From Spirosoma montaniterrae (GTDB lineage Bacteria; Bacteroidota; Bacteroidia; Cytophagales; Spirosomataceae): DNA of 64,000 nucleotides. Where the stretch lies: NCBI RefSeq assembly GCF_001988955.1, contig NZ_CP014263.1, positions 1,364,001-1,428,000 of the forward strand, read 5' to 3'. Under the pieces are notes generated by a model, which made no database searches, was not told the origin of the DNA, and saw only the letters and a program-made list of their open reading frames with translations. A program made the translations under genes and the position numbers. This document shows positions 34,056-43,783 of this stretch, one piece after another (positions within the stretch are counted from its first letter, which is position 1; each line of letters starts with the position of its first letter).

Positions 34056-35093
34056 TCAACAGATACGGGGCAGTTGCTCACCCACCAGCATATTTACCAC
34101 GCGCCGACCACCAATACGGCTCGTCAGAACGACCTGCCCCGGATGCGCGGCCACCACCTCGCCGATGATCGCTGCCGATTCGCCGTAGGGTAGTGACTGA
34201 AGCATGCCCACAAACCGGTCGGCAACCTCTGCCGCCACCAATGCCAGAAAGACGCCCTCATTGGCTACATAGAGCGGGTCGAGACCCAGCAGTTCGCAGG
34301 CACCCATTACTTCGTCGAGAACGGGGATGGCGGCCTGCCGGATATCGACACCGGTTTTCGTATCGCGGGCTATTTCGTTGAGCACCGTTGCCACACCCCC
34401 GCGTGTGGGGTCGCGCAGCAGGTGAATGCCTGACCCGAACTCATCGAGCAGGGCGCGCACGGTGTGGTTCAGCGGGGCCGTGTCGCTTTCGAGTGTCGTA
34501 TCGAATGCCAGCCCTTCGCGCACCGACATAATGGCAATGCCGTGGGTGGCAACCGGGCCGCTGACAATGATTTTGTCGCCCGGCTGCACCCGTCGGCTGC
34601 TAATGGCCGCACGCGGATGCACCTCGCCCAGCCCCGATGTATTGATAAACAGTTTGTCGCCTTTTCCCCGCTCCACCACCTTCGTATCGCCCGTTACGAC
34701 CTGTACGCCAGCCCGTTCGGCGGCTTCTTTGATGCTGACCAGCACCTGCCAGAACTCGGTCATGGTCAGCCCTTCTTCGAGAATAAAACTCAGCGACAGA
34801 TACCGGGGAATGGCTCCGCACATAGCCAGGTCGTTGACTGTGCCGTTCACGGCCAGTTCGCCGATATTGCCGCCGGGAAAGAAAACGGGCGTAATCACGT
34901 AGCTATCGGTGGTGAAGGCCACCGGCCCGCCGAAAGTCAGCATAGCCCCGTCGTGGTGGGTGTCGAGCAGCGGATTTCGGAGCAGGTCGAACACGCCCGC
35001 TTCCAGCAGTTTATGGGTTAATATGCCTCCGCTCCCGTGACCGAGGGTGATTACGTCAAAATCCAGCTTGGGCATCGGGCAGGAAAGTATCAT
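34056..35093 (-). CDS. hypE: Hydrogenase maturation protein HypE
   Basis: A 345-residue HypE, which turns the carbamoyl group on its C-terminal cysteine into thiocyanate for the CN ligands of the NiFe site. The N-terminus has '[16 protein letters not shown]', the AIR-synthase-like ATP-binding core has '[12 protein letters not shown]' and '[15 protein letters not shown]', and the protein ends with the required PRIC (Cys is the last residue). The ATG at 35093 overlaps the hypD stop by four bases (ATGA). A second Met at 35075 is an alternative. Longer upstream frames are rejected. Confidence 0.95.
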   Translation of the reverse strand: MILSCPMPKLDFDVITLGHGSGGILTHKLLEAGVFDLLRNPLLDTHHDGAMLTFGGPVAFTTDSYVITPVFFPGGNIGELAVNGTVNDLAMCGAIPRYLSLSFILEEGLTMTEFWQVLVSIKEAAERAGVQVVTGDTKVVERGKGDKLFINTSGLGEVHPRAAISSRRVQPGDKIIVSGPVATHGIAIMSVREGLAFDTTLESDTAPLNHTVRALLDEFGSGIHLLRDPTRGGVATVLNEIARDTKTGVDIRQAAIPVLDEVMGACELLGLDPLYVANEGVFLALVAAEVADRFVGMLQSLPYGESAAIIGEVVAAHPGQVVLTSRIGGRRVVNMLVGEQLPRIC

Positions 35094-36214
35094 AATTTTG
35101 AAATTTGTAGAGACGCAACATCTTGCGTCTCTACGGAAGCAAAATGGTAATAGGCTGCGCAGGCTCCTTCTGATGACACCATCGGCGCACCCAGCGGACG
35201 TTCGGGGGTGCAGGCTCGACCAAACTGACTGCACTCGTGCGGTTTTTTGATGCCTTTCAGCACCAGTCCAGCAATGCAGTCGGGGCATTCGGGAGCTTTG
35301 GCAATGGTTACTGCGAATTTTTTGTCGGCGTCGAAGTCGGCCAGTTCGGGACGCACCGCCCAGCCGCTGCCCGGAATTGTGCCAATGCCCCGCCATTCGC
35401 GGTCAACGGTCTCGAACACCTGTCCGATGATGCGCCGGGCTTCGGGGTTGCCTTCGGGCCGCACCACGCGAACGTACTGATTTTCGAGACGCGCTTCGCC
35501 CCGTTCCAACTGCCGCACGGCCATCAGAATGCCCTGCAACAAATCGACCGGCTCGAAGCCCGTAACCACGATGGGCAACCCGTACCGGCGCACCAGCGGA
35601 AGGTACTCATCCAAACCCATGATGGCACAAACGTGCCCTGCCGCCAGAAAGCTCTGAATGTTGGTATCGGCATCCTGCATCACGGCCTCCATAGCGGGCG
35701 GCACCAGCACGTGCGAAGCCAGAATCGAATAGTTTTTCAGGCCCAGTTGCCGAGCCTGTAGCACGGAAAGGGCATTGGCCGGGGCGGTTGTCTCGAAACC
35801 CACGGCAAAAAACACCACGTCGCGGTGCGGGTTTTCACGGGCCAGCCGAACCGCTTCGAGCGGAGAATACAGAATCCGCACGTCGGCCCCGGCGGCTTTG
35901 GCGTCAAGCAGGCTTTTCTGCGAACCGGGCACCCGAATCATGTCGCCAAACGAACACAGCATTACGCCCCGCTCTTCGGCCAGATAAACGGCCTTGTCGA
36001 TCAGGTTCAGCGGGGTTACGCAGACGGGGCAACCGGGTCCGTGTACCATCGTGATAGATGGGGGCAGCAGGTTCAGCAGTCCATTTTTCACTAAGCTGTG
36101 GGTTTGCCCTCCACACACTTCCATGAGGGTCCAGGGGCGCGTGGCGGTGCGGTGTAGTTCCGCCACGTACTGCTCAACCAGTTCTACGCTTCGGTATTCG
36201 GTCAGGTGTTTCAT
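35090..36214 (-). CDS. hypD: Hydrogenase maturation protein HypD
   Basis: A 374-residue iron-sulphur protein that with HypC assembles the Fe(CN)2CO unit. Conserved segments: '[14 protein letters not shown]', '[11 protein letters not shown]', '[10 protein letters not shown]', '[13 protein letters not shown]' and the C-terminal 4Fe-4S cysteines ('CPDCIAG', '[10 protein letters not shown]'). The final 14 residues (about 361-374, 'VETQDVASL...') are encoded by a GTAGAGACGC palindrome and replace the family's normal end. The start overlaps hypC by four bases. Confidence 0.95.
   Translation of the reverse strand: MKHLTEYRSVELVEQYVAELHRTATRPWTLMEVCGGQTHSLVKNGLLNLLPPSITMVHGPGCPVCVTPLNLIDKAVYLAEERGVMLCSFGDMIRVPGSQKSLLDAKAAGADVRILYSPLEAVRLARENPHRDVVFFAVGFETTAPANALSVLQARQLGLKNYSILASHVLVPPAMEAVMQDADTNIQSFLAAGHVCAIMGLDEYLPLVRRYGLPIVVTGFEPVDLLQGILMAVRQLERGEARLENQYVRVVRPEGNPEARRIIGQVFETVDREWRGIGTIPGSGWAVRPELADFDADKKFAVTIAKAPECPDCIAGLVLKGIKKPHECSQFGRACTPERPLGAPMVSSEGACAAYYHFASVETQDVASLQISKL
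35107..35134. repeat. 28-bp GTAGAGACGC palindrome inside the hypD 3' end
   Basis: GTAGAGACGCAA and its inverse complement around CATC. It is the minimal form of the repeat class found at 9347 and 14949 and is translated as the C-terminal tail of HypD. Confidence 0.9.
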
Positions 36215-36486
36215 AGCGGGTGGCGGTCAATCTGACTGCTTTCGGTGAGTTCATCCAGTTCGCCGATTTCGGCTAAATACTGAAATGATTTCTGCGCTTC
36301 TTCTTCATCGACGACGCTGATGGCTACGCCGACGTGTACCAGTACATAGTCGCCGACCTGCGCCTGCGGCACCATGTCGAGGCTGGCTTCTTTTGTAATG
36401 CCACCGAACGAAATCTGGGCCATACGTACCAGCCCGTCGTACTGGTAATCGATGGATTTTATTTTACCGGGAATAGCTAAGCACAT
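36211..36486 (-). CDS. hypC: Hydrogenase maturation chaperone HypC
   Basis: A 91-residue HypC/HupF-family protein. The N-terminal MCLAIPGKI with the essential Cys2 is present, followed by the small beta-barrel ('[20 protein letters not shown]'). HypC carries the iron with its ligands from HypD to the large subunit precursor. The ATG at 36486 lies inside the hypF end (23-base overlap), and the end overlaps hypD by four bases. Confidence 0.95.
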   Translation of the reverse strand: MCLAIPGKIKSIDYQYDGLVRMAQISFGGITKEASLDMVPQAQVGDYVLVHVGVAISVVDEEEAQKSFQYLAEIGELDELTESSQIDRHPL

Positions 36487-38800
36487 CGTTATCAGAGATT
36501 TCGTGAAGTAACTGAGTACAGGTAACGTGGGCCAGTTGGCCGAGCGCAATGCATTCGTCGCCGGGCGACAACTGACGATGGAAAAACAGCGTATGCGTAT
36601 GTCCAAACCGGTGTCGAAGCCAATCGACCAGGAGGGCATTCTGGAACACACCCCCACTAAATGCCAGTCGGGTATGTCCCGTTTGCCGGGCCACCGCAGC
36701 AACAACTTCGACTAAGGTGTAATGAAACGTGGCCGCAATTTGCCCGACCGGCACGTTGGCGAGCCGGTCGGCCAGCACACCCGCAGCAATGTGTTGAGTC
36801 GGTACGTTGGTGCCGAACCAGGGACGGGGCAGGTAGCTACGAAGGGTCGTAAAGCCATTTTGCTCCACAAACCGGGTGGCGTGTTCCTCCAGCAGCAAGG
36901 CCGCTTCACCTTCATAACTGACCTGGTCGGTCAGCCCCAGCAGCGAAGCTACCGCATCGAAGAGCCGTCCTACACTGCTTGTTTTCAGCCGATTCTGTGG
37001 TAGCAGTTTCTGGTAGAAAGCCCACTCGACAGCCGTGAACCTGTTGCGTAGCAGGCTCTCCGCAGCGGGATGCTCATGCACCAGCGACAGGGCCGACAGG
37101 CGGGGTTCACGGGGCATTTTATCGCCCAGCAGTGCGTCGAAATAGGCGAAGTGGGCCATTCGGGTAAACGGCTCGTCGGTGTTGGCTTTGTAAGCAATAA
37201 ACTCCCCGCCCCACACTTGCCCATCGGTGCCGTAGCCGGTGCCATCCCAGAGTATACCCAGCACAGGCTGGGGTTGGTTCAGCAGGTCGTGTTCGGCCAG
37301 TACAGCCGCCAGATGAGCCTCATGGTGTTGCACCAGCCGAAGCGGTATGTTCCAGGTTGCCGAGAGTTCGCGGGCCAGTTGGGTGGAGAAATAGCCCTCG
37401 TGGGCATCGGCCAGCAGCAGGGTGGGAGTAGCGTTGAACAAGGTGCGGAAGTGCGTGAGCGTTTGGCGAAACTGCTCCTGCGTGTCAAAACTTTCCAGAT
37501 CGCCCAGATACTGACTTACATAGGTGTTTCCCCGCAACTGCCAGGCGAAGGTACTTTTGAGCGAAGCCCCCAACGCCAGCGTGTTTGCTCCGCTGCCTTC
37601 TGGCAGGGCCGGGATGTAGGTCGGCGCGTACCCCCGCGACCGGCGCAGCATAACCGGCTGGCGAAAAACGGGCGTCAGCCACATCACCGAATCGTCCTGC
37701 GGTACGGCAATGGCCCGGTTGTGGGTCAGGATGTAGTCGGCCACGGTGGTGAGCTGGGTCAGAGCCTGCTCGTTGGTGTAGCAGATGGGGAAACCACTCC
37801 GGTTGCCGCTCGTAGCTACCAATGGCCCACTAAAACCTTCGGCCAGCAAAGCCAGCAGCGGGGCGTAGGGCAGCATCGCGCCAATATGGTCAAGCCCCGG
37901 TGCCAGTTGCTGAACGGCAATACCCGACGCAGGCTGCTCGTGCCGACGGAGCAGCACGATTGGTGCGGCCACACCCGTCAGCAAGTCCCATTCGTCGGCC
38001 CTGACGTGGCAGTCTCCTTCCAGCGTAGCCCGGTCAGGATACAGCACCGCCAGTGGTTTGGCGGGGCGGTGTTTGCGCTCACGCAGCGTTTCAACAGTGT
38101 CGGCGTTGGTGGCATCACAGAGCAACAAATACCCGCCAATACCTTTCACGGCCACAATGCTGCCCTGCCTGAGTGCTGTTAAACACACGTCTACCTGCAT
38201 TTCCTGACGCGCGTCGATGGCTGTTCCGTCTGCCCCGAACAGCCGAAACTCGACCGGACAGGCCGGGCAGGAATTGGTCTGGGCAAAAAAACGGCGGTCA
38301 GCCGGATTGTAGTACTCGGTTCGGCAATCGGCGCACATCCCGAACGGGGCCATCGTGGTGGCGGGTCGGTCGTAGGGAAGCTTTTGCAGAATCGAATAAC
38401 GCGGCCCGCAGTGTGTACAGGTTGTGAACGCGTAGCCAAACCGACGGTTCGCCGGTTCGGTCAGTTCTGTTCGGCACGTAGCACACAGAGCAATATCCGG
38501 GGGCAGCAGCAGATTGGGTTGCCCCTGCACGTCGCTTTCGATAATCCGAAAGTCAGCGAAGTCTGTCGGCTCGGCTGTCTCCATCCGAATCGTGTCTATC
38601 TGGGCCAGCGGAGGGGCTTTTTCCCGCAACAGGTGCCGAAACCGCTCTGCCGTATCCCTGTCGGCATTGACGTAAATATGCACACCATCGACCCCGTTGC
38701 AGACCGTGCCGCGAAGCTGCATAGCCTGCACCAGTTGCCAGACGAATGGCCGAAAGCCAACGCCCTGTACCAGGCCGGTTAGATGGAGGTGCCAGGTCAT
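36464..38800 (-). CDS. hypF: Carbamoyltransferase HypF
   Basis: A 778-residue HypF making the carbamoyl-adenylate used for the cyanide ligands. Domains in order: acylphosphatase ('GLVQGVGFRPFVW', residues 1-90), two zinc-finger-like cysteine sets ('CATCRTE ... CTHC' and 'CADCRTE ... CPAC', residues 105-185), a YrdC-like domain (200-380), and a Kae1-like domain with 'HHEAHLAAVLAEH' (from 470) and 'SGGVFQNALL'. Full length, no defects. It starts three bases after hypB. Confidence 0.95.
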   Translation of the reverse strand: MTWHLHLTGLVQGVGFRPFVWQLVQAMQLRGTVCNGVDGVHIYVNADRDTAERFRHLLREKAPPLAQIDTIRMETAEPTDFADFRIIESDVQGQPNLLLPPDIALCATCRTELTEPANRRFGYAFTTCTHCGPRYSILQKLPYDRPATTMAPFGMCADCRTEYYNPADRRFFAQTNSCPACPVEFRLFGADGTAIDARQEMQVDVCLTALRQGSIVAVKGIGGYLLLCDATNADTVETLRERKHRPAKPLAVLYPDRATLEGDCHVRADEWDLLTGVAAPIVLLRRHEQPASGIAVQQLAPGLDHIGAMLPYAPLLALLAEGFSGPLVATSGNRSGFPICYTNEQALTQLTTVADYILTHNRAIAVPQDDSVMWLTPVFRQPVMLRRSRGYAPTYIPALPEGSGANTLALGASLKSTFAWQLRGNTYVSQYLGDLESFDTQEQFRQTLTHFRTLFNATPTLLLADAHEGYFSTQLARELSATWNIPLRLVQHHEAHLAAVLAEHDLLNQPQPVLGILWDGTGYGTDGQVWGGEFIAYKANTDEPFTRMAHFAYFDALLGDKMPREPRLSALSLVHEHPAAESLLRNRFTAVEWAFYQKLLPQNRLKTSSVGRLFDAVASLLGLTDQVSYEGEAALLLEEHATRFVEQNGFTTLRSYLPRPWFGTNVPTQHIAAGVLADRLANVPVGQIAATFHYTLVEVVAAVARQTGHTRLAFSGGVFQNALLVDWLRHRFGHTHTLFFHRQLSPGDECIALGQLAHVTCTQLLHEISDNDVLSYSR

Positions 38801-38803
38801 GGG

Positions 38804-39532
38804 TCAGGCCGCGATGGCTACACGCCGTTTGGTTTCTGCCTTCGCCACCAGCCACTCGCACCAGGCTTCCATGCCCTCGCCCGTCAGACTCGACAGCGTA
38901 ATCACCTCAATGTCGGGGTTGATGTCGCGGGCATCGGCCACTACGTTATCGACTTTGAAGGGAACGTAAGGCAGCAGGTCGGCTTTGGAAACCACCATCA
39001 ATTCGCTGGTCAGAAACATACGGGGGTACTTCTTGGGTTTGTCGTCGCCTTCGGTCGATGCCAGCAGCGTAACGCGGTAATCTTCGCCCAGGTCGAAAGC
39101 CGCCGGGCAGACTAAGTTTCCTACGTTTTCGATAAACAGCACGTCTACGCCGGTGAGGTCAATGTGGTCGAGAGCCTGGTAAATCATCTGGGCTTCGATG
39201 TGGCACATACCGCCCGTCACGATTTGCAGGGCATTGATACCCACCTCGCGCATACGGATGGCATCGCGCTCGGTTTCGGGGTCGCCCACCAGCACGGCCA
39301 TGTTCAGCCGATTTTGCAGGCGTTTGCCCGTTTCCTGCATGAGTGTGGTTTTACCGCTGCCCGGCGACGAACACACGTTGATAACCAGCACGTCGGGCAA
39401 ACGGTCACGGATGGCTTTAGCCACAAAATCGTTGACCTTGAGCAGGCTTAGCGTTGTGTTCTCGCACTGCACGGCTCCGACCGAAGCCTGGTTGGATTTG
39501 GGTCTGTTGGTTGTCATAAGGCTATTCGTCAA
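38804..39532 (-). CDS. hypB: Hydrogenase nickel incorporation GTPase HypB
   Basis: A 242-residue SIMIBI GTPase that delivers nickel with HypA. The P-loop is 'SSPGSGKTTLMQET', and the metal/switch region has 'TGGMCHIEAQM' with the conserved Cys-His pair and 'VENVGNLVCPA'-type sequence (IENVGNLVCPAAFDLG). The histidine-rich stretch and CXXCGC of some HypB N-termini are absent, so it does not store nickel. The start may be 39532, overlapping hypA by eleven bases, or Met6 at 39517. Confidence 0.94.
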   Translation of the reverse strand: MTNSLMTTNRPKSNQASVGAVQCENTTLSLLKVNDFVAKAIRDRLPDVLVINVCSSPGSGKTTLMQETGKRLQNRLNMAVLVGDPETERDAIRMREVGINALQIVTGGMCHIEAQMIYQALDHIDLTGVDVLFIENVGNLVCPAAFDLGEDYRVTLLASTEGDDKPKKYPRMFLTSELMVVSKADLLPYVPFKVDNVVADARDINPDIEVITLSSLTGEGMEAWCEWLVAKAETKRRVAIAA

Positions 39533-39863
39533 ATTCTACTTTGCTGATGAGTAATTCTTCGCCCTGTACTACGTTCCGGCTCGGTTTGCCACAACTGCAC
39601 ACAAAGCGGTACTGCTGCACTTCGGTAGTTTTATCGCAATCGTCGCAGTGAATCAGAATGGGCAGCACCTCCACGTGCAGGCTGGTCTGCTGGTAACGCG
39701 GTTCATGATCCAGCACAGCCGCAAAAGCGTTCTGCATCAGAATCGGCTGAACATTAGACAGCAGCCCCACCTTCAGATAAATGCCCCGCACCCGATTCAT
39801 TTCAGCCGGAAATTCGTCTTCAAGCGTTCGGAAGATGTTGCGTACCAATGAAATCTCGTGCAT
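39522..39863 (-). CDS. hypA: Hydrogenase maturation nickel metallochaperone HypA
   Basis: A 113-residue HypA. It begins with the nickel-binding MHE ('MHEISLVRNIF') and has the four-cysteine zinc site ('CDDCDKTTEV' and 'CSCGKPS'). It pairs with HypB to insert nickel. The spacing of the zinc cysteines is compact but complete. It lies 17 bases after the TPR gene and overlaps hypB. Confidence 0.92.
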   Translation of the reverse strand: MHEISLVRNIFRTLEDEFPAEMNRVRGIYLKVGLLSNVQPILMQNAFAAVLDHEPRYQQTSLHVEVLPILIHCDDCDKTTEVQQYRFVCSCGKPSRNVVQGEELLISKVEFDE

Positions 39864-39880
39864 GACCGAAAAAGGTAAAG

Positions 39881-41383
39881 TTAATCGAGACTAACCAATT
39901 GAAGCCGGTCTAACTGAGTCTGGGCCTGCCGAAGCAGGGGTTCGTCGGAAACAAGCGTTTCTACTTCCTGCGCTTTTCTGATGAGATCGTTCAGCAGGCT
40001 GCGCTGCAATCCAGGATCGTCTTCGCCCACGTACCAGCCTGCTTCTAAGTAGTTCAGGATGGTCAGGGCGCGTTCGTAAGGATACGTTTCTGCGGTGCGG
40101 ATGCGGAGTGCTTCTCGGTAATACGTGATGGCTTTGGCGTAATTGTCAGACCGGGCAGCCGGGGGGTACTTGGTCAGGGCATTGGCATAGTGGTTGCAGA
40201 TGGTAGCATATTCATACGGGAACTGCTCTTTGGTGAAGTAAGTCAGTGCCTGCTGAAAGGAGCTTGACGAAACGGCTGCCCAGATGCTTTTCTTTTTGGC
40301 TTCGTCGGGAACCTCGGAGTAGATGACCCCCAGATGATGCTGAATCTCGGCAAATACGGCGGGGGCGTTTTCCTGCGTAAATACCTTCAGGGCTTCCTGG
40401 TAGGCTTCCATCGCCGGACGGTAGAACTGCGGACTGCCATGCTGCGCCCAGGTATAGAGCAGCACCCCTTTCCGGTACTGCGCGTTGGCCAACAGCTCCA
40501 CTGCCTCCTCTTCCCGAAAGATGCCGATGGCGCGGTTGATGTAGCCGAGTGCTTCGGCGAAACTATTCTGAAAATTAGCTACCTGCGCGGCATCGACCAG
40601 CAGCAACCCCGTTTGCAGCGTCCGGCCTTCGGTTTCGTAGGTCTGCAATACAGTCCAGAGGGCGGCTTTGGTGCGGTCGAGCAGGGCCGGGTCGTAGGGA
40701 ACCGTCAGTTGCTGAAGCCACACGGCATATTGAACTGCCAGCAGATCAACCCGCGCTGTTTCGGGCGTTTGGGGGTTCTCCAGTGCCGTACTCAGCACCC
40801 GGCTGGCTTCGTCAAGCTGGCCGCTATCGAGCAGATACGTAGCAAAATGCTTGCTGGTGAAAGCGCGATGGGTTGGGTCGGGGCTGTGCCGTATAGCCAT
40901 CTGGTAGGCTTCCTCCAGCGCATCGCTCGCTACGTCTTCATCGAGGTAGCCGTAGTGCAGCACAACAGCCCGATTATGCCAGCCCTGATACAGTCCGAAC
41001 GTGCCAACGCCATTGACGGGCCGGGTCGGCAGTGGCACCGGCACACCCTGTTGCAGCCGGTTGGTCAGGTCGAGTGCGTCGGCTACCGAACGGTCGTGTT
41101 GGCTATATTCATACGCTTTTTCCCAGTTGCCGAGGTGCATAAACACCAGTGCCAGCAGGTTTTCGGAGCTATAGGTCAACGGGCGGGGTAGCAGCACCGG
41201 CGGCAGCGACTCGTCCCAGGGCAGGCTACCTGCCAGTTGCTGGTCGCAGATGGTCAGGTACGGCCCGGTTTCGGCTGTCTCTGCCAACGGGTAAATGCCA
41301 ACCAGTTCGTCCAGCCGAAATTCGCGGCCAACGACCTGCCGGGTTGCGTCGATTTGGTCGGTAAAAAGACTCAGGTAGGGCAT
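39881..41383 (-). CDS. TPR-repeat protein of the hydrogenase operon
   Basis: A 500-residue cytoplasmic protein made of helical tetratricopeptide-like repeats, e.g. 'NWEKAYEYSQHDRSVADAL', 'QVANFQNSFAEALGYINRAI' and 'SDNYAKAITYYREALRI'. There is no signal or membrane segment. It sits between the 101-residue gene and hypA, with a 6-base gap upstream. TPR proteins act as scaffolds. A role in hydrogenase assembly is inferred from its place in the operon. Confidence 0.82.
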   Translation of the reverse strand: MPYLSLFTDQIDATRQVVGREFRLDELVGIYPLAETAETGPYLTICDQQLAGSLPWDESLPPVLLPRPLTYSSENLLALVFMHLGNWEKAYEYSQHDRSVADALDLTNRLQQGVPVPLPTRPVNGVGTFGLYQGWHNRAVVLHYGYLDEDVASDALEEAYQMAIRHSPDPTHRAFTSKHFATYLLDSGQLDEASRVLSTALENPQTPETARVDLLAVQYAVWLQQLTVPYDPALLDRTKAALWTVLQTYETEGRTLQTGLLLVDAAQVANFQNSFAEALGYINRAIGIFREEEAVELLANAQYRKGVLLYTWAQHGSPQFYRPAMEAYQEALKVFTQENAPAVFAEIQHHLGVIYSEVPDEAKKKSIWAAVSSSSFQQALTYFTKEQFPYEYATICNHYANALTKYPPAARSDNYAKAITYYREALRIRTAETYPYERALTILNYLEAGWYVGEDDPGLQRSLLNDLIRKAQEVETLVSDEPLLRQAQTQLDRLQLVSLD

Positions 41384-41389
41384 AGCTGT

Positions 41390-41695
41390 TCAGAGCGTGA
41401 TACTGAGAATTCCGGTGTTTTTGAGTTCGTACAGCAGCGGTCGGTCGGTGTCGTCGAGGTCGTGATCGAGCAGAATATCCCGTATACTTACCAGCTTATC
41501 GCCCAGCAGGTTACGTTCTTTTAGTATCACCCAGTGGGTTTCGTGCAATTTCTCAAAAAATGCCTTCGACTTCCCCGCCACCAGCAGCGCATTCCGGTCG
41601 GGGTAATACACTAAGCTCACCTGTGCGTCGTTGCCGAACGCGTCGCGGGCCAGTGCCGCTTCGATGAGCAGGTTACTGTTTTTAAGGTAGAGCAT
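41390..41695 (-). CDS. Conserved-position hypothetical protein of the hydrogenase operon
   Basis: 101 residues, family not recognised. The first half is beta-rich ('DAQVSLVYYPDRNALLVAGK'). The second half is helical and acidic ('ILLDHDLDDTDRPLLYEL'). The start overlaps the protease gene by 14 bases and the stop is six bases before the TPR gene, so it is firmly inside the operon. No cysteines suitable for an iron-sulphur cluster are present. Confidence 0.75.
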   Translation of the reverse strand: MLYLKNSNLLIEAALARDAFGNDAQVSLVYYPDRNALLVAGKSKAFFEKLHETHWVILKERNLLGDKLVSIRDILLDHDLDDTDRPLLYELKNTGILSITL

Positions 41696-42161
41696 GAAAC
41701 GCTTCCAGGTCTTTCGTCAATACATGCGCCACCTGCTCGCCCGCCTGCCGAACGGCTTCCGACAGACCTATCTCCAGCCGGGTATCATCTACAGCAATCA
41801 GATACACCTGTATGTCGTCGGGGTAGGTATCGCCCAGGATTTTGCGGGCGTAAGACAGAGCCTGATCCCACTTGAGGCTGTGCAGAAACACCATCGGATC
41901 CTCCTGAATGGCGGCTTCTATGGCCTCGGCGGGCAGTTTATACAACGTACCCGGCGTTTCGCCCGTGTTCACAACGGCATCCACAATTCGGATACGCGTA
42001 TAGCCTTTCAGCTTGAACAGCACCTCGAATGCCGATGTACCCATATCAAACAAACCAACTCCGGGCGTGCCGTCAAACACAGGCCGGAGTTGGTCGATTA
42101 CGTAGCAGCCAACCCCATCGTCGCTACGAACGGGGTTGCCAAAACCCATGATGGCGGTCAT
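41682..42161 (-). CDS. hupD: Hydrogenase maturation protease (M52, HupD/HyaD-like)
   Basis: A 159-residue endopeptidase that removes the C-terminal peptide of the large subunit once nickel is in place. It has the family opening 'IMGFGNPVRSDDGVG' with the nickel-sensing Asp, 'VDAVVNTGETPG' and 'HSLKWDQAL' with the conserved His. The start overlaps the hupL stop (ATGA). The substrate is evidently HupL, whose C-terminus ends 15 residues after the DxCxxCxxH motif. Confidence 0.93.
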   Translation of the reverse strand: MTAIMGFGNPVRSDDGVGCYVIDQLRPVFDGTPGVGLFDMGTSAFEVLFKLKGYTRIRIVDAVVNTGETPGTLYKLPAEAIEAAIQEDPMVFLHSLKWDQALSYARKILGDTYPDDIQVYLIAVDDTRLEIGLSEAVRQAGEQVAHVLTKDLEAFHALP

Positions 42162-43753
42162 AGTTTAAACTTTGCCAGTTCTTTACCCGACTTGCCATCG
42201 TGGGCGTGTACGGTGCAGACTAAGCACGAGTCGAACGAGCGGGCTACCATGCCCACTTCTACCGGGTCGTGCGGGTCTTCGATTTCGGTGCCTTCGAGTG
42301 CGGCTTCAATGGGTCCTGGTTTGCCCTGATCGTCGTTTGGGCCAACGTTCCAGGTTGTGGGGGCCATTACCTGGTAGTTTTTGATAACGCCGTTCTCGAT
42401 TTCGATCCAGTGGGCCAGCGCACCCCGTGCAGCTTCGGTGGCCCCAAAGCCTTTCCCGTCTTTTTCTTCAGGCTTGATGTAAAACTCGCCGTTGAGGTCA
42501 ATCTGCCGGAGCCACTCATCGATGAGCACATACAGCCGGGCGGCTTCATGCACACGGGCCAGGGTGCGGGTAAACACGTTTGGTCCCATCTTATCCATGA
42601 CATCGCCAAACAGTGGGTCGAAGACCTGGTGGGGCAGCAGATTGTCTGGGTTGGCGTTCATAATCACCCGCGCCAGTGGCCCTGCTTCGGCGGCAAAATC
42701 CTGGTAGCGCGGTGCCTTCGACCAACTGTATTTTTTCTTGAAATCGGTTTGATGAAGCGTATGCGACTGCACCGGTACGGGCATCGGCTCGTCCCAGGGG
42801 TGCGCGGCTGGAACATCCTCAAACCACGTATGCGAAACGTGTTCCTTGATACTCATATGGTCGAACACGCTGTATTTATTACCGTCGTAAAATCCGCTGC
42901 GGCTAATCAGGGCTGCGTTGCGGCCTTCAACGGTTGGCTTCTGGTAGTGGTCTTTGTGGAGGTAGGTGCCATAGGCAACGAATTTGCCTACGCCCTGCCC
43001 AAACTTATGCAGCCCAAACTCTAAACTGGCCCGGACAAATAGTCCCAGATCAGAGTTGCGCTGCGACTCGTTCTCATCGACCCAGGCCATCAGGTCGTCC
43101 CAGGACTTGATTTGCAGGTAGCGTTCGATGGAGCAGCCCAGCCAGAGCGTTTCGAGCCAGTCTTTGCGAAACTGGTTCATGATGGCATGGGCGCGGGTGA
43201 TGTCTTTGAGCGTGGGCGCACACATCACACCCCCCGGCACCATATAGCTCGAATGCGGCCACTGACCGCCGAAGAGGGCATACACCTCCACGGGCCGACC
43301 ACTGGCTACGACACCCCGCTGAAACGAAGTGCCGACGTAAGCCGCAAAGCGTTTTACCACCTCGTCGTACAGCGGCTTGTTGGCAAATTTTTTGTTTGCC
43401 ATATCGGTTGCGAAGATGGCGTAAAACCAGCGCGGAATACTCTGAATGGTTTCGGTAGCCTGCCCAATGGCACGCAAGAGCAAGGCGTTGGGAGGCAACG
43501 TAGTTTGCCAGGCCGTATCCAATGCCGACGATGCGCAGTAAAGGTGCGAGCCGCCACAGATGCCACAAATCCGGGGGGTCACAATCAGGCCCGCCTGCGG
43601 GTCTTTGCCTTCCATAATTTTTTCGAAGCCCCGAAACATGGCGGCCTGCGTGTGTGCCCGCGTTACTACGCCATCTTCCATGTACACCTTTACGTCGAGG
43701 TCGCCCTCAACCCGACCCACGGGCGAAATATTCAATTCCTTCTGAATAGCCAT
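42158..43753 (-). CDS. hupL: [NiFe] hydrogenase large subunit, group 2a type
   Basis: A 531-residue catalytic subunit. The N-terminal NiFe ligand motif is RICGIC with Cys63 and Cys66. The C-terminal motif is DSCLVCTVH with Cys510 and Cys513. Processing is expected after His516, removing 15 residues. The sequence around both motifs ('TPRICGICGGSHLYC' and 'FDSCLVCTVHAHD') resembles group 2a uptake enzymes of cyanobacteria and mycobacterial Huc. It oxidises H2 in the cytoplasm, probably attached to the inner membrane. Classification is from memory of motifs and the partner subunit. Confidence 0.95.
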   Translation of the reverse strand: MAIQKELNISPVGRVEGDLDVKVYMEDGVVTRAHTQAAMFRGFEKIMEGKDPQAGLIVTPRICGICGGSHLYCASSALDTAWQTTLPPNALLLRAIGQATETIQSIPRWFYAIFATDMANKKFANKPLYDEVVKRFAAYVGTSFQRGVVASGRPVEVYALFGGQWPHSSYMVPGGVMCAPTLKDITRAHAIMNQFRKDWLETLWLGCSIERYLQIKSWDDLMAWVDENESQRNSDLGLFVRASLEFGLHKFGQGVGKFVAYGTYLHKDHYQKPTVEGRNAALISRSGFYDGNKYSVFDHMSIKEHVSHTWFEDVPAAHPWDEPMPVPVQSHTLHQTDFKKKYSWSKAPRYQDFAAEAGPLARVIMNANPDNLLPHQVFDPLFGDVMDKMGPNVFTRTLARVHEAARLYVLIDEWLRQIDLNGEFYIKPEEKDGKGFGATEAARGALAHWIEIENGVIKNYQVMAPTTWNVGPNDDQGKPGPIEAALEGTEIEDPHDPVEVGMVARSFDSCLVCTVHAHDGKSGKELAKFKL

Positions 43754-43783
43754 TTTTAGCAGGTAGTTGACAGATTAGCTTGA

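Noticed and set aside
32931..34193. Long open frame (about 420 codons) on the plus strand
   Set aside because: It is the antisense of the NHL-repeat gene and the hypE end. The minus-strand proteins are clear family members, and the antisense frame has no recognisable domain.
37070..38182. Long open frame of about 370 codons on the plus strand
   Set aside because: Antisense of hypF. High GC at third positions leaves the opposite frame open by chance.
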